Assembly (NCBI GenBank): GCA_040954595.2
Contig: CM082579.2
Coordinates: 5,208,001 to 5,272,000, forward strand
DNA: 64,000 nt
Direction: 5' to 3'
Source: Balanoglossus misakiensis
Lineage: Eukaryota > Hemichordata
Part shown: one piece after another, positions 49,601-63,237 of the stretch
Position numbering within the stretch: position 1 is the first letter of the stretch
Layout of the letters: every line of letters starts with the position of its first letter
The notes under the pieces: generated by a model
Database searches by the model: none
The model's input: the letters and a program-made list of their open reading frames with translations, nothing else
What the model was told of the DNA's origin: nothing
Made by a program: the position numbers and the translations under genes

Positions 49601-52600
49601 CTACTGTTCAACAACATGTAATCATCCATACTCACTGGTTGTTTGATCCATAGTCATCGATTCTCATGCCGGCTGTTATGGCAACGATCAAAAAAGGGAG
49701 ACCTACGAAGCCAATCAAACGATTTCATTTTGAAGTTTCTTTTTCTTTTTTGAAGCACTAGAAGGGTAGGGGGTTATAATGGGATAAAGCCGTTTTCAAC
49801 AAAGAGGGGGATGGGCCTATACATACGCATGTGATTATACGTGGTCGAGTACGGTATGTGTACTTTGGAGAAGTCATCACAGAATGGCACCTCGAGTTGA
49901 CTACTTTGATAGTTTCTCTGGACTGTATGTGCCAGTACTGAAGTCATAGAGAAACGTTACACATTTGCGAGGAACATCGGTAATGAGACCAACGTAGGTC
50001 GCACAGCGTAATATTTACCCCACGCCATGGCGTAGTAGTAATTCATCCAGCTCCGCTCACTGCCGTACACGGCTACTATTTGACGGTACAGATGAATCCC
50101 CTCGGCCAACATCCACATAAACATGGCCGTGCAGGCATAGTGAAGAATAACGGCAAACACTTTACACGAAATCTGTTGACGAATAAAAAGTTTTTATTCT
50201 ACCAGTTTTTATTCTACCAAGTCGACATTTATATGGTGGGAGTATTGTGTTATATCTGCATAATTCAAGAGATTTTCAAGTCGCCCTGCCCAACCCATGG
50301 TTTTCCACGAGCGAGGGCGTAGTATGCATCTCATGCACAGGCATCAATCTGCTATTCAACTTCCGTTAAAAAATAGTTGTTTGTATAGCAAAGCGTGTTT
50401 AAAGTAAATTTTGCTAACCACAAATATACCGAGATGAACAAAGCACATCTTTAAATTTACCGTGACCCCTTTATCAATGTTTGATTGTGTTTGCTTGAGT
50501 ATCTATTCGTTATAAACCTTTTACATGTCAAGAGACCTTTAATAACACGGGTGACAGGGTAAGCAGCCCCCTTTAAGAGATAATTTGAACATCTGGCACC
50601 CCGGGGTCGACTATGCCCGATGATTGACAGACTGAACACTAACCCGATGCTGCGCAGCAGACTCCGTTGCCATGGATATCGTCTGAGAAATCATGATAGC
50701 CACGATGAGGTTCTTGTGGATACTGATCCGCTCTGCGGGTAGTAAAGACCTGTTAACAAAGAAGATGGTGCAAATGGGGTAAATTGTTACGTGCTAGGCG
50801 TCAAACCATTGGAAAGTACGATCTATATTTGGGGGGGGGGGGGTTCGTCAGATCACCAAATAATCAATAAAGGGGCAAAATAGGTTACGCTAATTGAAGG
50901 CGTTCCGGCACGGGTTGCTTGCCATACGCCACCAACGTTTAATAAGAACTATCTTTCTGTGTGTTTCCTGGACACTGGGGTATAACTAGGATCCTCCTCA
51001 AAATAATTGAATTTTGCTTATTTTCACCATCTTAGTGATTTACAAATTCTCCAAGACAACGGTTGCTTGGCAACTCGAATCCTTCGTCGGATACAAAAAC
51101 GGGCATATTTTGGTGACTACTTCTATTCCAGTCACATTATCGAAAGCGTAAATTTAAGAGAAATACAACTTACTTCAGGTAGGAGTAGAGCGTCAATGTC
51201 CCAATCATGGCAACTATTGATACACTGCAACCCGTGTACGTTATGTACCGTAATATCTGACTGTGGGTGTCGGACAGCTGCAAGAGAAAGTGATATCGTA
51301 CTGTTATTAAAAACGTCATTACTATCGGAGTCCATTTAGTAGTTTTATGACTGACACACCGGATAATACGTTTTTTGAATGTATTTTTCTGATGTTTCTC
51401 TACAAAATGAAAAAAAAAACTATGACTCTGATGAGCACTGTCTTATAGTCTTATTGAAGGACCGTGACGGAAAACTCGACAGAATGTGCAGAATCAATCG
51501 TGTGGCATATGACTGGGGTTTCCACAGAACGAGGTAATCGCTGATAAATTCTGGAAATCGAAAAGTGGTATTACCTCGAAGGGGATGACTGTCATGAGGA
51601 CCGCGAAGTTTGTGGTGTGGTTGCAGTGGCATTGAATGTTGATATTGCTGGAACGTCTAACTTCACATCCCTTCGACGACCATCGCGTCCCGGAGTAATC
51701 AGGAAGCGACCTGGAATGGGGGGGGGGGGAGCGAAAGCCAATTATTGCAAGGTATATACAATGTACTGTATGCAAACTTCTTACTTATTTACAATCACGT
51801 CGAATAGGTTTTTGTCTGAAATGGGACTTTCGTAGTTTCAAAAAGCACTTACGAGTCAGCAAATTCCAAGAACGTACAGGCAGAGACCACTTCATTGTTG
51901 TTGTTGTTGCTTACTACTTGACTGTCCTACAGAAACAGAATATTCGATAAAACAATCATAAACACAAGTAATAGCCACGAGGAAGGTTGATGTCCGCTGA
52001 CCATGCTGCCTATAAAAGGATGGCGCCCCCAACGATTTTTTGCAACTTTGTCGTTTCCTGGAACATTCTGCATGAAGGTTTCATTATGATTTACATAGAA
52101 CAAAACGTAGAAATAAATCATCAAAAGTCATGGCAACTTCACCATACATTTCAGTCCTGAGCAAACATCATCTGGCTCAAAAAAAAAAAAAAAAAAAAAA
52201 ACTTTTCATACCTGAACACGAAGCGGCAACTCGTACGTAACTGGTACACTGACTTCGTGGCCCTGTATCCGCCATGACGTAGATATCACATTTTCCCCCA
52301 AAATGACGTTAGCGGAATCAGTGTACACGTCACCGCCACTGACGTCATATTTCAAGAGTTCCGTAAGGTTGCTGTACAACAGACTGATCATTGAAATCTG
52401 GGTATCCTCTGTGAAGTAACAAAATAGGCAAAAAGTACTTTACAAACGGCGCTTTTGAGATAAAAGTGTCATCCGTGTTTTATATTGGTCAAGAACTGTG
52501 CACTGTTGATATGAAGAGAGCGCCTCCTATGGCAGCATACAGCAATTTCGTTAGCTGTAACATGTGCGTACTTTCGGTTCAGAATAGACTCACACGGTGT

Positions 52601-55600
52601 ACACACAATCACCCAGAGATCCCCATCGACTGTCCTTCAAACTGCGAAAAGAGACAAGGGACGCCACACAAACTGTTTCTTTCTCACACAGCTGAATCAT
52701 ATCGAATTAACCGGAAAGGACCTGCTATAGCTCTCACGGGAAAAATAATGCGTGTCACACCTATCGAGAATTGAATGAGTGGCATTCGAATTTCTTTAGA
52801 ATTCCCCAAATGGACTCCAAACAATTTAAAGGGTACGATGATTCACACGAGATTCCCTCTGGAGTAAAGGCCTTGGGCAGACCCGCCATGCAAACGCAGC
52901 AGCATACAAAGTATTACAAGTTTTACAATTGATCACGTGATCATTATTCATGCCCCCTCCCCTTCCTAATAACTGGATAAATTTCACGTGAAGAGGGACA
53001 AAGTACGCGTGAATTGCTTCCCGCGAAAATGTACCGAGTGACGCTGAAAATGAAATTAGCTGGTTGTAGTAGCAGTTAGATTGTACCAACACGTCGACGG
53101 ATTGCTGTGCCCTCAGCAAAAAACCGTAATGGAACAAATGTATAGCCGGAGAAAAATGTGCCAAGCTTCCCAATATATTTGTATTGCCACCTTTAAATTA
53201 TACCTCTTTCATCGCTAGCATTAGAAGCGTACTGTCCGTGCCGTCACAGGGGCACCTACGTTCGCATATATCATATCTCACAGGAAATAAACCCAACCAA
53301 TATCCGGATTTCGCTGCACGTGAAGCCTTAAGGTTTAAATATATTGTGCATCTGTACTTCATTAGAAAGTACATTGTTGGTGTCAAACGAGGTAATAAGA
53401 GTTAATACTGTGTGTCTTGTTAACCTAGTTTGATGTATAGAGTATTAAGGCATTTCTAAAACTCCTTGTCTGACAATCTATGTCTTTGGAAATTCACAAC
53501 AGCTGGGTATTAAGACTGACGAGACTGGGGTCAGACGTATTCCAGCTTGTCGGGTAAAATATACTAGAATCTTGCGTACTGTGGTCTCCCGTGGCGATTA
53601 GCTATTCCAAGTGTACACTGCCATCACTTAACTTTAACAGTGCCTGAATGCTGCAGTTGTCAGCGTGCGACATTCCCCCCTGAGATTGCTTGTCTTTATT
53701 TAGAAGCACAACTTACCGGCATAATATTTGGAAATTTCTTGCAAGCTTTCAGCAGACGCGCTTATCCATCCACCACCTTGTTCGCCCACATCACGTACGC
53801 TGTCTCTCGCTGGGAATCTCATGCCATTCTCACTGGCCTCCTTCAGAGTCATTGATTGGACGGACATGCCTTTATATAACAAACAAATCAGCCAATCAAT
53901 TACTTAGCCAATCGATGTATATACTGATGCATTCAGAGAAGCAGTTCACTCAGCGTTGATTAATCGCTCTATCAAGCCAACAAGTCCATCTCACCGTCCG
54001 TATATCAATCAACTCATCCAAGCCATCTTCACCATACTGGGTGACGTGTGTCATTCAAATTTACATAAACATTTCGATTATTACGAAGCGGGTATTACTT
54101 AAATGCATGGCAAAATAAACCTAGAATTCAACTAGTTGTTATTAATCACTCTCTTGCTTGCCAAAGCCCGAACCTGTCGAGTGGCGAAGCTGGCCGCCAC
54201 AGCGAGCAACCGCCGCCGGCGAGGTCTTGCTGGTACCGTGTCCAAAGTGACAAGTGAACGAAAATGATTATAGTTCAAACAGAGTGACCCCCGTAGCAAT
54301 TCTACATGTGTTCTATACGAATGTTTCGAAGTTCGCACAGAAAAGTCTGTCCGTCTGTTTGTTTGTTTGTCTGCCTGCCTGTCTGTTACTCTTAGGTACT
54401 TAAAATTGCTTACGTATGTTATCTGTCTGCGCATCAACACTTGTATTAGCCGCCATGGCATCGGCAACATTATTGGCAAATTCACCGATGGTTTCTAATA
54501 CAACACTTGATCCCATAACCTGAACAAAATAGAAAAAAAGGGTTTCAGCATACAATCTTTATCAGCCATTTGTAAAACATTTTCTTCCTTGATATTCCTA
54601 TGTGAATGAAGAAAAAATATAAGTCGTCGGGTTAAAGTGTTCCCGGCTCTGACATGAATATTAGAAGTCACTTGCCCATGTAATAGGTAGTATCGTCGCT
54701 CCTGGCAGTTTAAATTGATTTGATATGATTAATGTACAGAGCCGACGCTGCTTTTCAACTTGTCCACATTAATTTATAATTAAGAGTCACTTGGTACAAG
54801 TAAATATCATTATCAAAGGAGGTCGGCGGTCGTTCGGCTATACTTAGAAAAATCATTTGTCTGGATGTGTGATATCAACCGATTGAAATGCAACACGGCG
54901 GCATTTGATGGTTTGGATGAGTCTCCAGACGACAGAACAATGAATATAAACAACGTCGATTACTGTGACTGCGAAACTGCGGCTGGGCGAACCTCATTTG
55001 TAGCTTGGGGACGTATTTTCTTTGTGGGTGTTGCCACGTAGCAGTATAATTCAGTTCTATCCTTAAATCGCCTTCGTTAATGACCTTATCAATGAGGATT
55101 AGTCAAAGCACCATCATGAGTGCGTTTCATGTGTAAACGAGTGTGCGACATTGTGACCTTGACAAGGTCTTTCCCTGTCACGCGCTCTTCTGTTCAAAGT
55201 TCAAAGGTCAGGAATAACTTAGATTAATCTAATATACTATTTTCGACGCAGCAAAAGTCCGAAATTTTGGCAACGGTAATTTCCAGTAATAACATACTAG
55301 TAGCTCAATTGCCGGAGCATGCATGCATGCATGAAAACAAACAAACGAACGAACGAATAAACAAATGATTGCGTTTACCTCTTTACCCCTTTGCCATTCC
55401 TTAACGTTGTCCACGTTCAATAAGCGACCAGATGTCTGAATGAAATTCTGGAAAGAAACATATTAAAATGTAGATCAGTCATTCTGAAGACAAACTAGAT
55501 TTGATTTCCCCATCAAGTCCACAGCATTTGCTTCTTTCGTTACTGCAATTCCAAATCTTAGAAATCCGCTACCTTGAAATTGTAATTGACTACACGAAAT

Positions 55601-58600
55601 TTTGAGCATCTTATATAGATATATCCTATATCTATTGGAGGGATTGAAAACTGTAACAAAGGTTACGGGCACTGTGATTGAAAGATATCGCTTTCTATCA
55701 GTTACGCTTGCACCATCTACAATTAGGTCAGTTGCAATGCGATTGTGGTGTTATTATACCAAGAACATTGAGCGTGCAAATCGTGACATCGAGCCTGCTC
55801 TGGTAATGTTGTCGCTTGCTTCATCAGAAGCATCACAAGCACTATCGAATGAAACATCATTTTCTGTTGGCTTTCCGCCCATCATTACCTTTGTTAGCGG
55901 TTCCAATACGTTGCTCGCATTTGTCAAGTTGGTTTTCGAGATGGTCCTGAGTACCTTGTGCACTAAGACTAAATCGCCAATCGCCATGTACAGGCAATCT
56001 TCGGACGTGTAGGTGGTCATTATCGTCAGCGCCTTCCACGCAGTCTCCCATGACAACGCGACATCTTCCGGTCGCACAAGTGCCATGGAGAGAAACGTCT
56101 CCTAATGAAGCGAAAGAATATATTTGAAAGTTCTCTTGTATCGGAGAAATTGTATAAGGAGTCTTACAGACTTTACAGAATCAAGGAGAAATTTGTCTGT
56201 ACGAATTCAGTACTTTGAAAATGCGACAGTTCTGTAGTTTTATAATATGTCGATAGAAGTACTCATCATCAGATAATTCACGTCAGCTCCTGCAAAAAAA
56301 GATGCACTAAGCCCGAATCGTAAATGTTTACCCTCGGGAAGTGGGAAGCATGAATAGTATAGGTCCCAATGTTGACGAGAGATATAAACCGTGCATCTTC
56401 GTCTCGCGGGGAAATATATCTGGAAAATTATCAACTAATGCGCCACTGACAATTGCCATTACTTGCTCCTTTTGAATCTTAGTCGTGTTCATACCATTGC
56501 CTGTTTTACTGCCCGATTTTAAAGAGGTTGAGGGTCCTTAAATTGATGTAGTTATCGTCTCCTATTTTGCGGAGGAAACGGCGCTTGAGTCTAATTTTCC
56601 CCTGGCCTTCTGGGGATTTTATTCATTAAGGCTTTTCGCGCGTGTTTTAAATCAGCGTTAAGCTCCACAAATATATCGGGTGGACACGACGCGGACATCG
56701 AATTGCAAGAATTTCAATAGCGCAAATTTATGCGATTCTTTGCAAAAACAATTATTTCCAATTAGCCATCTTACCTTGTCGTTGGAAACTGTCTTCCAAT
56801 GGTCGAATCGATCACCTTCGTCGCACTGAGATTCCGGCACTAAAAGTAATAGGAAGGAATATCAATGAAGCTTTAAATGGTCAGTTTATGGTATTGCACG
56901 TCCTTTGCTGTTTCTAGACTATAGTCACAGACGACGAAAAGAGACAAAAATAGCAGCAAATCAACCATTTTAAATGATCAAAACGAAGCCATGTTTATGA
57001 TTTCTGTCTGTCTGCTTCCGTACCATCCTCTCTCCCTCTCGTCACCCCTCCCTAACCACCTGCTCGTCCTATCAACCCCGTCCGTTCGCCACACCCCGGA
57101 CCAGCGATTGCCCGAACCATGCAGTGTTCATGGCATGCCTGGAAAAGCCACAGTCTATCCCCCATTCCCATGAACAAAAAATAACTTGGACTCACGCTCC
57201 CGGTATTCTTTTATCCAGTACCAGATGATTCCAGGAACGGGCATCTCCACTTTCATCCACGGCGTCGGATCAATAGGATCGGGATACCCCGGCTTGGGAT
57301 AGCACATCACACAGGCGAGCGAACCCCAGTAGTTGCCACTGGCTATGTCGCCGTTGGTGGTGAAGAATTGCTCCGATCCGTCATCATAAATCCAGGGCAC
57401 TACGTCCTGCACAGAGTCGACGCTGGGCGTCCATTCGTCGAACTTCTGCACCAGGGACGACGGTTGGTCCGGCGCGGTCGACACAAAGGTGTAGTTGATT
57501 GGTATTTCCCATATGCCGCCGTAACGACCGGATTCATACGTTTCGATGCGGTACTGAAAGTCAATATTAACATTTCGTTTACATTTATACTTTAGGACTG
57601 GTCTTGGACCCTTTAAAACGTTCATAATTGTGTATAACCAATGACACAATCAGTTCCCTATACGACATGCAATTGAAACATCACGCCTGTCGTCGGCGAA
57701 TAATTTACGCCTTTGGGACGCCCCGTCTTGAATGCACTGCTTGATGGCTGCATTATATTGTGCGTGAAAGCAATCTGTCCTTTATTGCCGCGTGCCAATT
57801 CCTCTGTTGTAAATTATCGCGAAATGAAGAGCGATTCGTGGGTTTGCTTTCATTAAGCTTATAACGGCAAAACTTTGCACGTTCTTGTTATGATTAGAAT
57901 GTGATCCTTTTGTCATTGAGATACTTATAAAAAACTACTCAGTCCTTTTGTGTATTTGGTACTCGATCGTGCACATTCAATTTGTTTGTTGCTGTCACTA
58001 GTAGCTAAACGGCGCTGAATTCTGTGCACGTTCGGGCAACTATATCTATACGAATCTCAGCAAACGTAATTCCAGAAGATCTGGGACCGTAAAACAAGGC
58101 AGCCTACAGACCGTTTAGTGCCAATCAGGAAATGGGGACTGTCACTCGTCAACTACCTCGTCCATCTCATTTGGCGAGTCGCATTGCAGCTGTAATAGCT
58201 CTTGGGAAAGTTGTAAAACATTAGGTAATCGACAACTATACGCATCTTGCGTCACCAGCCTACGCAAGCAAGCAAGCACAACTTTGCGCAGGTGTGACCA
58301 TAGGCAGTTCTAGGGTATGACTAAACAATGCTAATTGAGGATGTACGCGCTATGAAAACGTCGAAGTTTTCTCTTACCAAAGAATTGTGGTCGCTGTAAA
58401 AGTCACTTTTATAATCATTTTAATGAAATTTAGGAGAAATCAAAGGAGAATCTAAAATCGGCAGTTCAAAGAAATAACATAATTTTCAATCGTATACATC
58501 CGTAACACGTCATTCTTTAATCTATGAATGATGCAACGCTGTAACAGCGAGATGTCGATGCGTTCATTTCTATGAAATGCGTTTCATAACATTCGTCACA

Positions 58601-61600
58601 GGTATCAATGATATTTCGACGAGAATAAAACGTGTTTAAGTGTCAAAAGCGGCGGCTCCATTTCCTGTAAGCCCCGAACGTCCCTTCTGGTACATTTTGA
58701 CGTAATAGACAAGTTAAAAAGATATTACATCGATTGCTGTTAAATGAGGCTATTGCTACTGGTAACGCGGGGAGATGTGCGTCACAGTCCAATCTGGAAG
58801 ATATTGCGCACAAAGGACCCAAAACTGCCATTCCGAACGTGATGAAATTTTTCGTAATAATTACGTTTTTATAGTGTGTCAAATTCCGCAGAGACGATAA
58901 CATTTTATCCGATCACATGGAAGTTGTACAAAGGTATGCGCCGTGTGGGAAATGCATGCGTGTTCCAGTCATATCCCCGGGGGGTTGGCGCTTGGAGAGT
59001 TGAACATTCAACAGCGATGTTTTCGCGCTACCGTTTTTTTTCGGTAATACCGTTTACCGATATGCGTCTCGCCATCAAAAGTATCTGGTTTGAGTCACAA
59101 GATTTGTTTGTCAGTCAGTTTTCAATAAATTCAGCTACGGGAGTCTGTATAATACTTGTACTCTTTCTTCGACTTTTCTCGTGAGCCAGATGTCTCTTTT
59201 CTTTGACTTAAATCATTTTCTGATCGATATATTCGATTTTTTTTATACATATTTATAACGATAAATAACATTATCCCTATAGGCAAGCTTCGGATTTCTG
59301 TCATGATGAAGCGGACAAATTACGTTCACAAATCAGGCGGGAGACACAGAGACTGATTTGGGTGATATGCACGTTAAGATTTTCTGCATTGAACCACAGT
59401 GCTCCTTCCCGTTCACGACGCTTGGCCGCATCAGAATAATATATTGTAAGACGGACATAGAAATCTTCAAAAACATTTTGCATTCTTGATGACGGACGGG
59501 CTTCATGAGCTCAGCGAGCAGACAGTGGTTTGTGCTTTAAGCGCCATAAACTTCGAGACCGTTCAAAATGGCGACAGAGAGCACATTTGCGACGATTCTC
59601 CGGATTAGTGTTTCGAGGCACTGGATAGGGATAGTTTTTATTGATGACGTACTTAATTTAATGCCGTCGCTTATTTCTAATTGGCGACCGCCACGCGCGC
59701 ACGAGTTGTGAGGTAATTGTCTGTTATATAATTTTCCACGAGCGAAGGCATCTATGCACCTTCTTATATAGTCGAACAGGATCGATTCCAGTGGTGATTT
59801 GGCGTAAGAGACGGCGGAATCTGATTCGGCTCTGCGTAATAGCACCGTAATTGCGTCCGTCGATAGAGATGTGAACTGATCGTAAAACGTGATAATCGCG
59901 CTCATGGGAGCCGTCTTGTTTATTAACCTTGTCGGTGCCCAGTATGCTTTGCGACGTTTCAGGCACAGAATATGGCAATAATTTGACACATCAAAGTGAT
60001 ATGATGCGAATAAAAAAAAATATCTGGGACATGGGAATTGCATCCAATAATTTTTATAGACTCATAAAATTTCGTTGCATAAACGGGTTATGATTTTGAG
60101 AATGATCACGCACTGATAAGGCGCTCTATGAACGTGAAATATGTCTGACGCGTACAACTTGCTTAAAATGACCCATTTAACAGGTGGTATGTACGTACGT
60201 ATGCTAATTGGAAAATATCATTTACTTACCATCATCTTATCGCTAATGGCGCCGTTTTTGAAGTTATCAGCTTTACTCAGAATCGAGTATTGATTACTGA
60301 GGGACGGGGACACGGAATTCCCTTCATACAGAAGGGCCAGAGAGGCGAAAGCACCGGAACTGGGCGAGGTTAGAACCAGTGTCCAGCCGCCGCCGTGTCG
60401 AGACATGTCACAGTAAACGCTCATTGCGGCCCCCTCAAAGTTGACCGTGTAGATGCCATCGGCTGGCGTTGTGCCTGTTGCCATGGAGCGGACGTAGTAG
60501 TCGTTGCAGGTGAGCGGGTAGCCTGGAAGGAGTGGGTAGAAATTCTAGAATGCCACTCGGACAACCGAAGAAGTCATGGACTTCAGTTGGTGTATTGGCG
60601 ATAACACCTACATGTAACGCAGTCAGCACTCGACTCGCATGAGGCAGGTCACTTGTGTGACCCCTGAGTGACCTGACATCCAGGTGTTTTGTTGGTATGA
60701 CATCATTCATCATTCAACGTTACATACAACATTCACCCTTTTGTATTTTGTAACAGACAATATTTAAACTTTTTTTTGTTCTAGGATGAGTTAGACTGCA
60801 CAGATTCAATAGTATGGTCGACTTTTCCAGAGTTTGAACTCAAAATGGTCAACTCATACCGACCGCAGCGGAAGAAGCAGAGGCTTCTGGGTAACCGAGA
60901 CTAATTGAGAGCAACTTTACGTTCGGCGAGTGCCACCTGTGAACATCCGGGGTTTTAGAGTGCAAACTGGCGGAAATCTAGTTCTCTGTCGAATGTCGAA
61001 CGAACGTATAATCCAACCATTATTGAGAGTTGAATAAAACGATCGTTAAAGTAAAACTACAAGAACCAGCTTCCGTTTACAGCCATATACAAAATGATTA
61101 AGTATATATTCGCCCACCGTGTAGTTCATAAAAAGTCGGCGAATGCATCTATACCACGGTCCGGGTATCAATTTACCGAAACAGATGTCTCACTCGATAC
61201 AATGAACAGAAATCCAGTGTGCTTACCCGTTACGTCTATTTCAGTCTCTGATGCTCCACCTGAAGGAAAAAGCAAAAGTCAAAATAATATCAGAACGAAA
61301 AATATCATGTTTTATGCTGGCATATTTAAGCCACACAGAGTGACAGAGCAGCCATATGTGTTCCGTAACAATTTGAGTTAACATTCATGAGTTAACGGTT
61401 TTATATGTTGAATATGCGCGTTTGCTTCCAGGAGAAGTTTAACAAGATCGGGAGAATGCCATAACTGTCCGGCTACAATTACGTCTGCAAGTTTACTGCT
61501 TTAGTAAAAGCAGAAACAGACGGGCGCAGTAAAATATATGGAGGTACAAAAGAATTCAAGAAAAAATACGAGACCCTGATATGTTGACATAAAATATAAG

Positions 61601-63237
61601 TTTTCTGTTTAATGGAAATTTACGTGAAGGGCGAGGTGTATTTGATGTGTGCACAGCCACCGGGCAGAACGGGGCAGAAACTTGCAACCAATTCAGGCCT
61701 TCATTTCACTCAATCACTCTTGCCAACCTGAAAGTAATTGGAATTGATTGAACCACTGAATGCGCGAATGAAATCTCCCCACAGAGGTATTGTGGGGAGG
61801 TCTTAAAAACCGGCTCCGCTTTTTCAGCGCAAACGGCGTTATTCATACGTAACGTACGCACGACAGTTCATACAGAAATCCCAGTTGCTCGTGAACAAAC
61901 AACCCTAAAGGTTTCTGTTAGTCCGGTCACAGTCTGGATCGATTGTCTTTGTGCGATTGCATGTCGATATGTCCATACTTTAAACAGAAATTCCCACTTT
62001 CTTATATGTATTCTCTCAAGAGCCGTATAATCCCAATCTCAATAATTAGTCTTCTCGCATACTAGTTCGGCTAATATATACGTGACGTGAACAATTAACA
62101 AGATATGCTGCATCTTGGTGATCCATCCCGTTAGCAACCAAATGCAAACTACAAACAGGGCATTTAACATCCGTCTGTACGTGACCAGGAAGATAAACGC
62201 CCAGAAGCCGGCACATGGCTTCCATACTTTCACAAATTTCTAGATTATAAACCATGATTGCAACAGCTGAGTGCTAAGCCGATATGGGACCAAATTGCAA
62301 GCGGATTAAAAGTACATATGCATTGAGTTTTTAAACTATTGCATTCATTTGGAAAAGTTATATGACTTGTCCAGTCTTTCTCGAAACAAACTTGATGTAT
62401 AAATTGAACGACGACTTCAATCGGACAAGCATGCCCAAAGAAAAATGATTTATATTATTCATTCAATTTGAAACGAAATACAGATTGAACGCGGTACTAA
62501 ACCCGCTTTAAAAGTTTATAATATAACTTTATTACGGCGATGATGTCCACATTAAAATGTACCACAACAGTATCTCGAAGATGACGTCGTTTCTAATCTT
62601 ACTCGGGGATCGTATTCACTTCATCGAAGAAGTTCTCATTTTCGGAGTTAACGGCTTAGGCGACAACTGACACTATTGCATACTAAATTCCTCGTTATTT
62701 GGTCGGTGTGTGTTATAAGTAATTGCTTTAAACAGTTTCGGCAATATCTTTCTTCATCCCGCGCGAGATTATATTCACTTCTTATTGGAAGCTATTTCTT
62801 ATATGAAATGTGATCATAGAGAATATATTGCTACGTCAAATAAATCAAGGGTGTATAGATGGATATTACTGAAGACCGACAGTAGAATTATATTACCAAG
62901 TATTGACATATCTGTGTGATCTAGAAGTGAAGCAATGCGCCAACACCCCGTGCAAAACTATTCCATTATTATCAGTTGTCGAATGCGCCCAGGGATGCGC
63001 CCATATGCATAGCATTGCGGCAGAGACGTTGAGAACCCACCCTCTTTTTTTATCAAAAAGACACTAGATCTCACAAACCGAATGTATGAAGATTATTAGT
63101 GAGGATGTTCACTTCAGTTGACATTTTGACCCCCAAAGTAATCACTGCTACTCATGAAAGATCCATTAAATATAAGCTTAGTACTTACGTGCCGCAACCT
63201 GGGTGTCGGTACGGGACCAACATAATAAACACCAAAC
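46634..63237 (-). CDS. Adhesion GPCR with N-terminal fibrinogen-related domain (first exon not found)
   Basis: Twenty-two exons, 5' to 3': 63189-63237, 61227-61259, 60230-60522, 57196-57553, 56775-56839, 55889-56101, 55379-55447, 54414-54519, 53717-53869, 52212-52408, 51853-51926, 51575-51710, 51174-51277, 50644-50749, 50019-50172, 49636-49702, 49180-49246, 48487-48572, 48053-48179, 47601-47642, 47366-47443 and 46634-46888. All phases agree; 943 residues are visible. The first visible exon (WCLLCWSRTDTQVAA) looks like the end of a signal peptide. A fibrinogen-related domain follows (ADGIYTVNFEG, VYCDMSRHGGGWTLV, NYWGSL, GIIWYWIKEY). Then come GAIN-like sequence and the GPS (CTFLEF, W, CHCNHTTNFAVLM), where self-cleavage would fall between Thr569 and Thr570. 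The 7TM region includes SIHKNLIVAI, MFMWMLAEGIHLY, NNHCWLS, LLGITWCFGLF and AVLNSLQGLFIFLFH. The basic tail is 46634-47443. A GTAATA donor at 46679 could extend the tail further by splicing. Family assignment is firm; ligand and G protein are unknown. Confidence 0.9.
50831..50843. repeat. Poly-G tract (13 G)
   Basis: Mononucleotide run in an adhesion GPCR intron, about 80 bases upstream (in transcript direction) of the exon at 50644-50749. Confidence 0.9.
51718..51729 (-). repeat. C12 tract in the polypyrimidine region before the GPS exon
   Basis: Twelve G on the plus strand read as C12 on the transcribed strand, ending five bases before the acceptor AG (51711-51712) of exon 51575-51710. It probably serves as part of the polypyrimidine tract; length variation could affect use of the GPS exon. 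Confidence 0.6.
52179..52201 (-). repeat. A23 tract, read as poly-U just after a splice donor
   Basis: Twenty-three A on the plus strand. In the adhesion GPCR transcript this is U23 starting 11 bases into the intron after exon 52212-52408. Confidence 0.85.
54350..54386. repeat. TCTG/TTTG/CCTG tetranucleotide repeat
   Basis: Imperfect tetranucleotide run in an adhesion GPCR intron, close to the donor of exon 54414-54519. Confidence 0.7.
55317..55362. repeat. GCAT and AAAC/GAAC tetranucleotide runs
   Basis: (GCAT)n followed by AAAC, GAAC and AATA-type tetranucleotides, 17 bases from the donor side of exon 55379-55447. A simple repeat with no coding role. Confidence 0.75.
57554..60229. other. 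2.7-kb intron that splits the fibrinogen-related domain
   Basis: Separates the two exons of the fibrinogen-related domain. It contains a 168-codon open frame on the same strand (59537-60043) of unknown meaning and no other feature I can support. Confidence 0.55.
60523..63188. other. Two 5' introns of the adhesion GPCR around a 33-base exon
   Basis: Holds the small exon 61227-61259 (SETEIDVT) and otherwise nothing recognisable. Confidence 0.5.
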
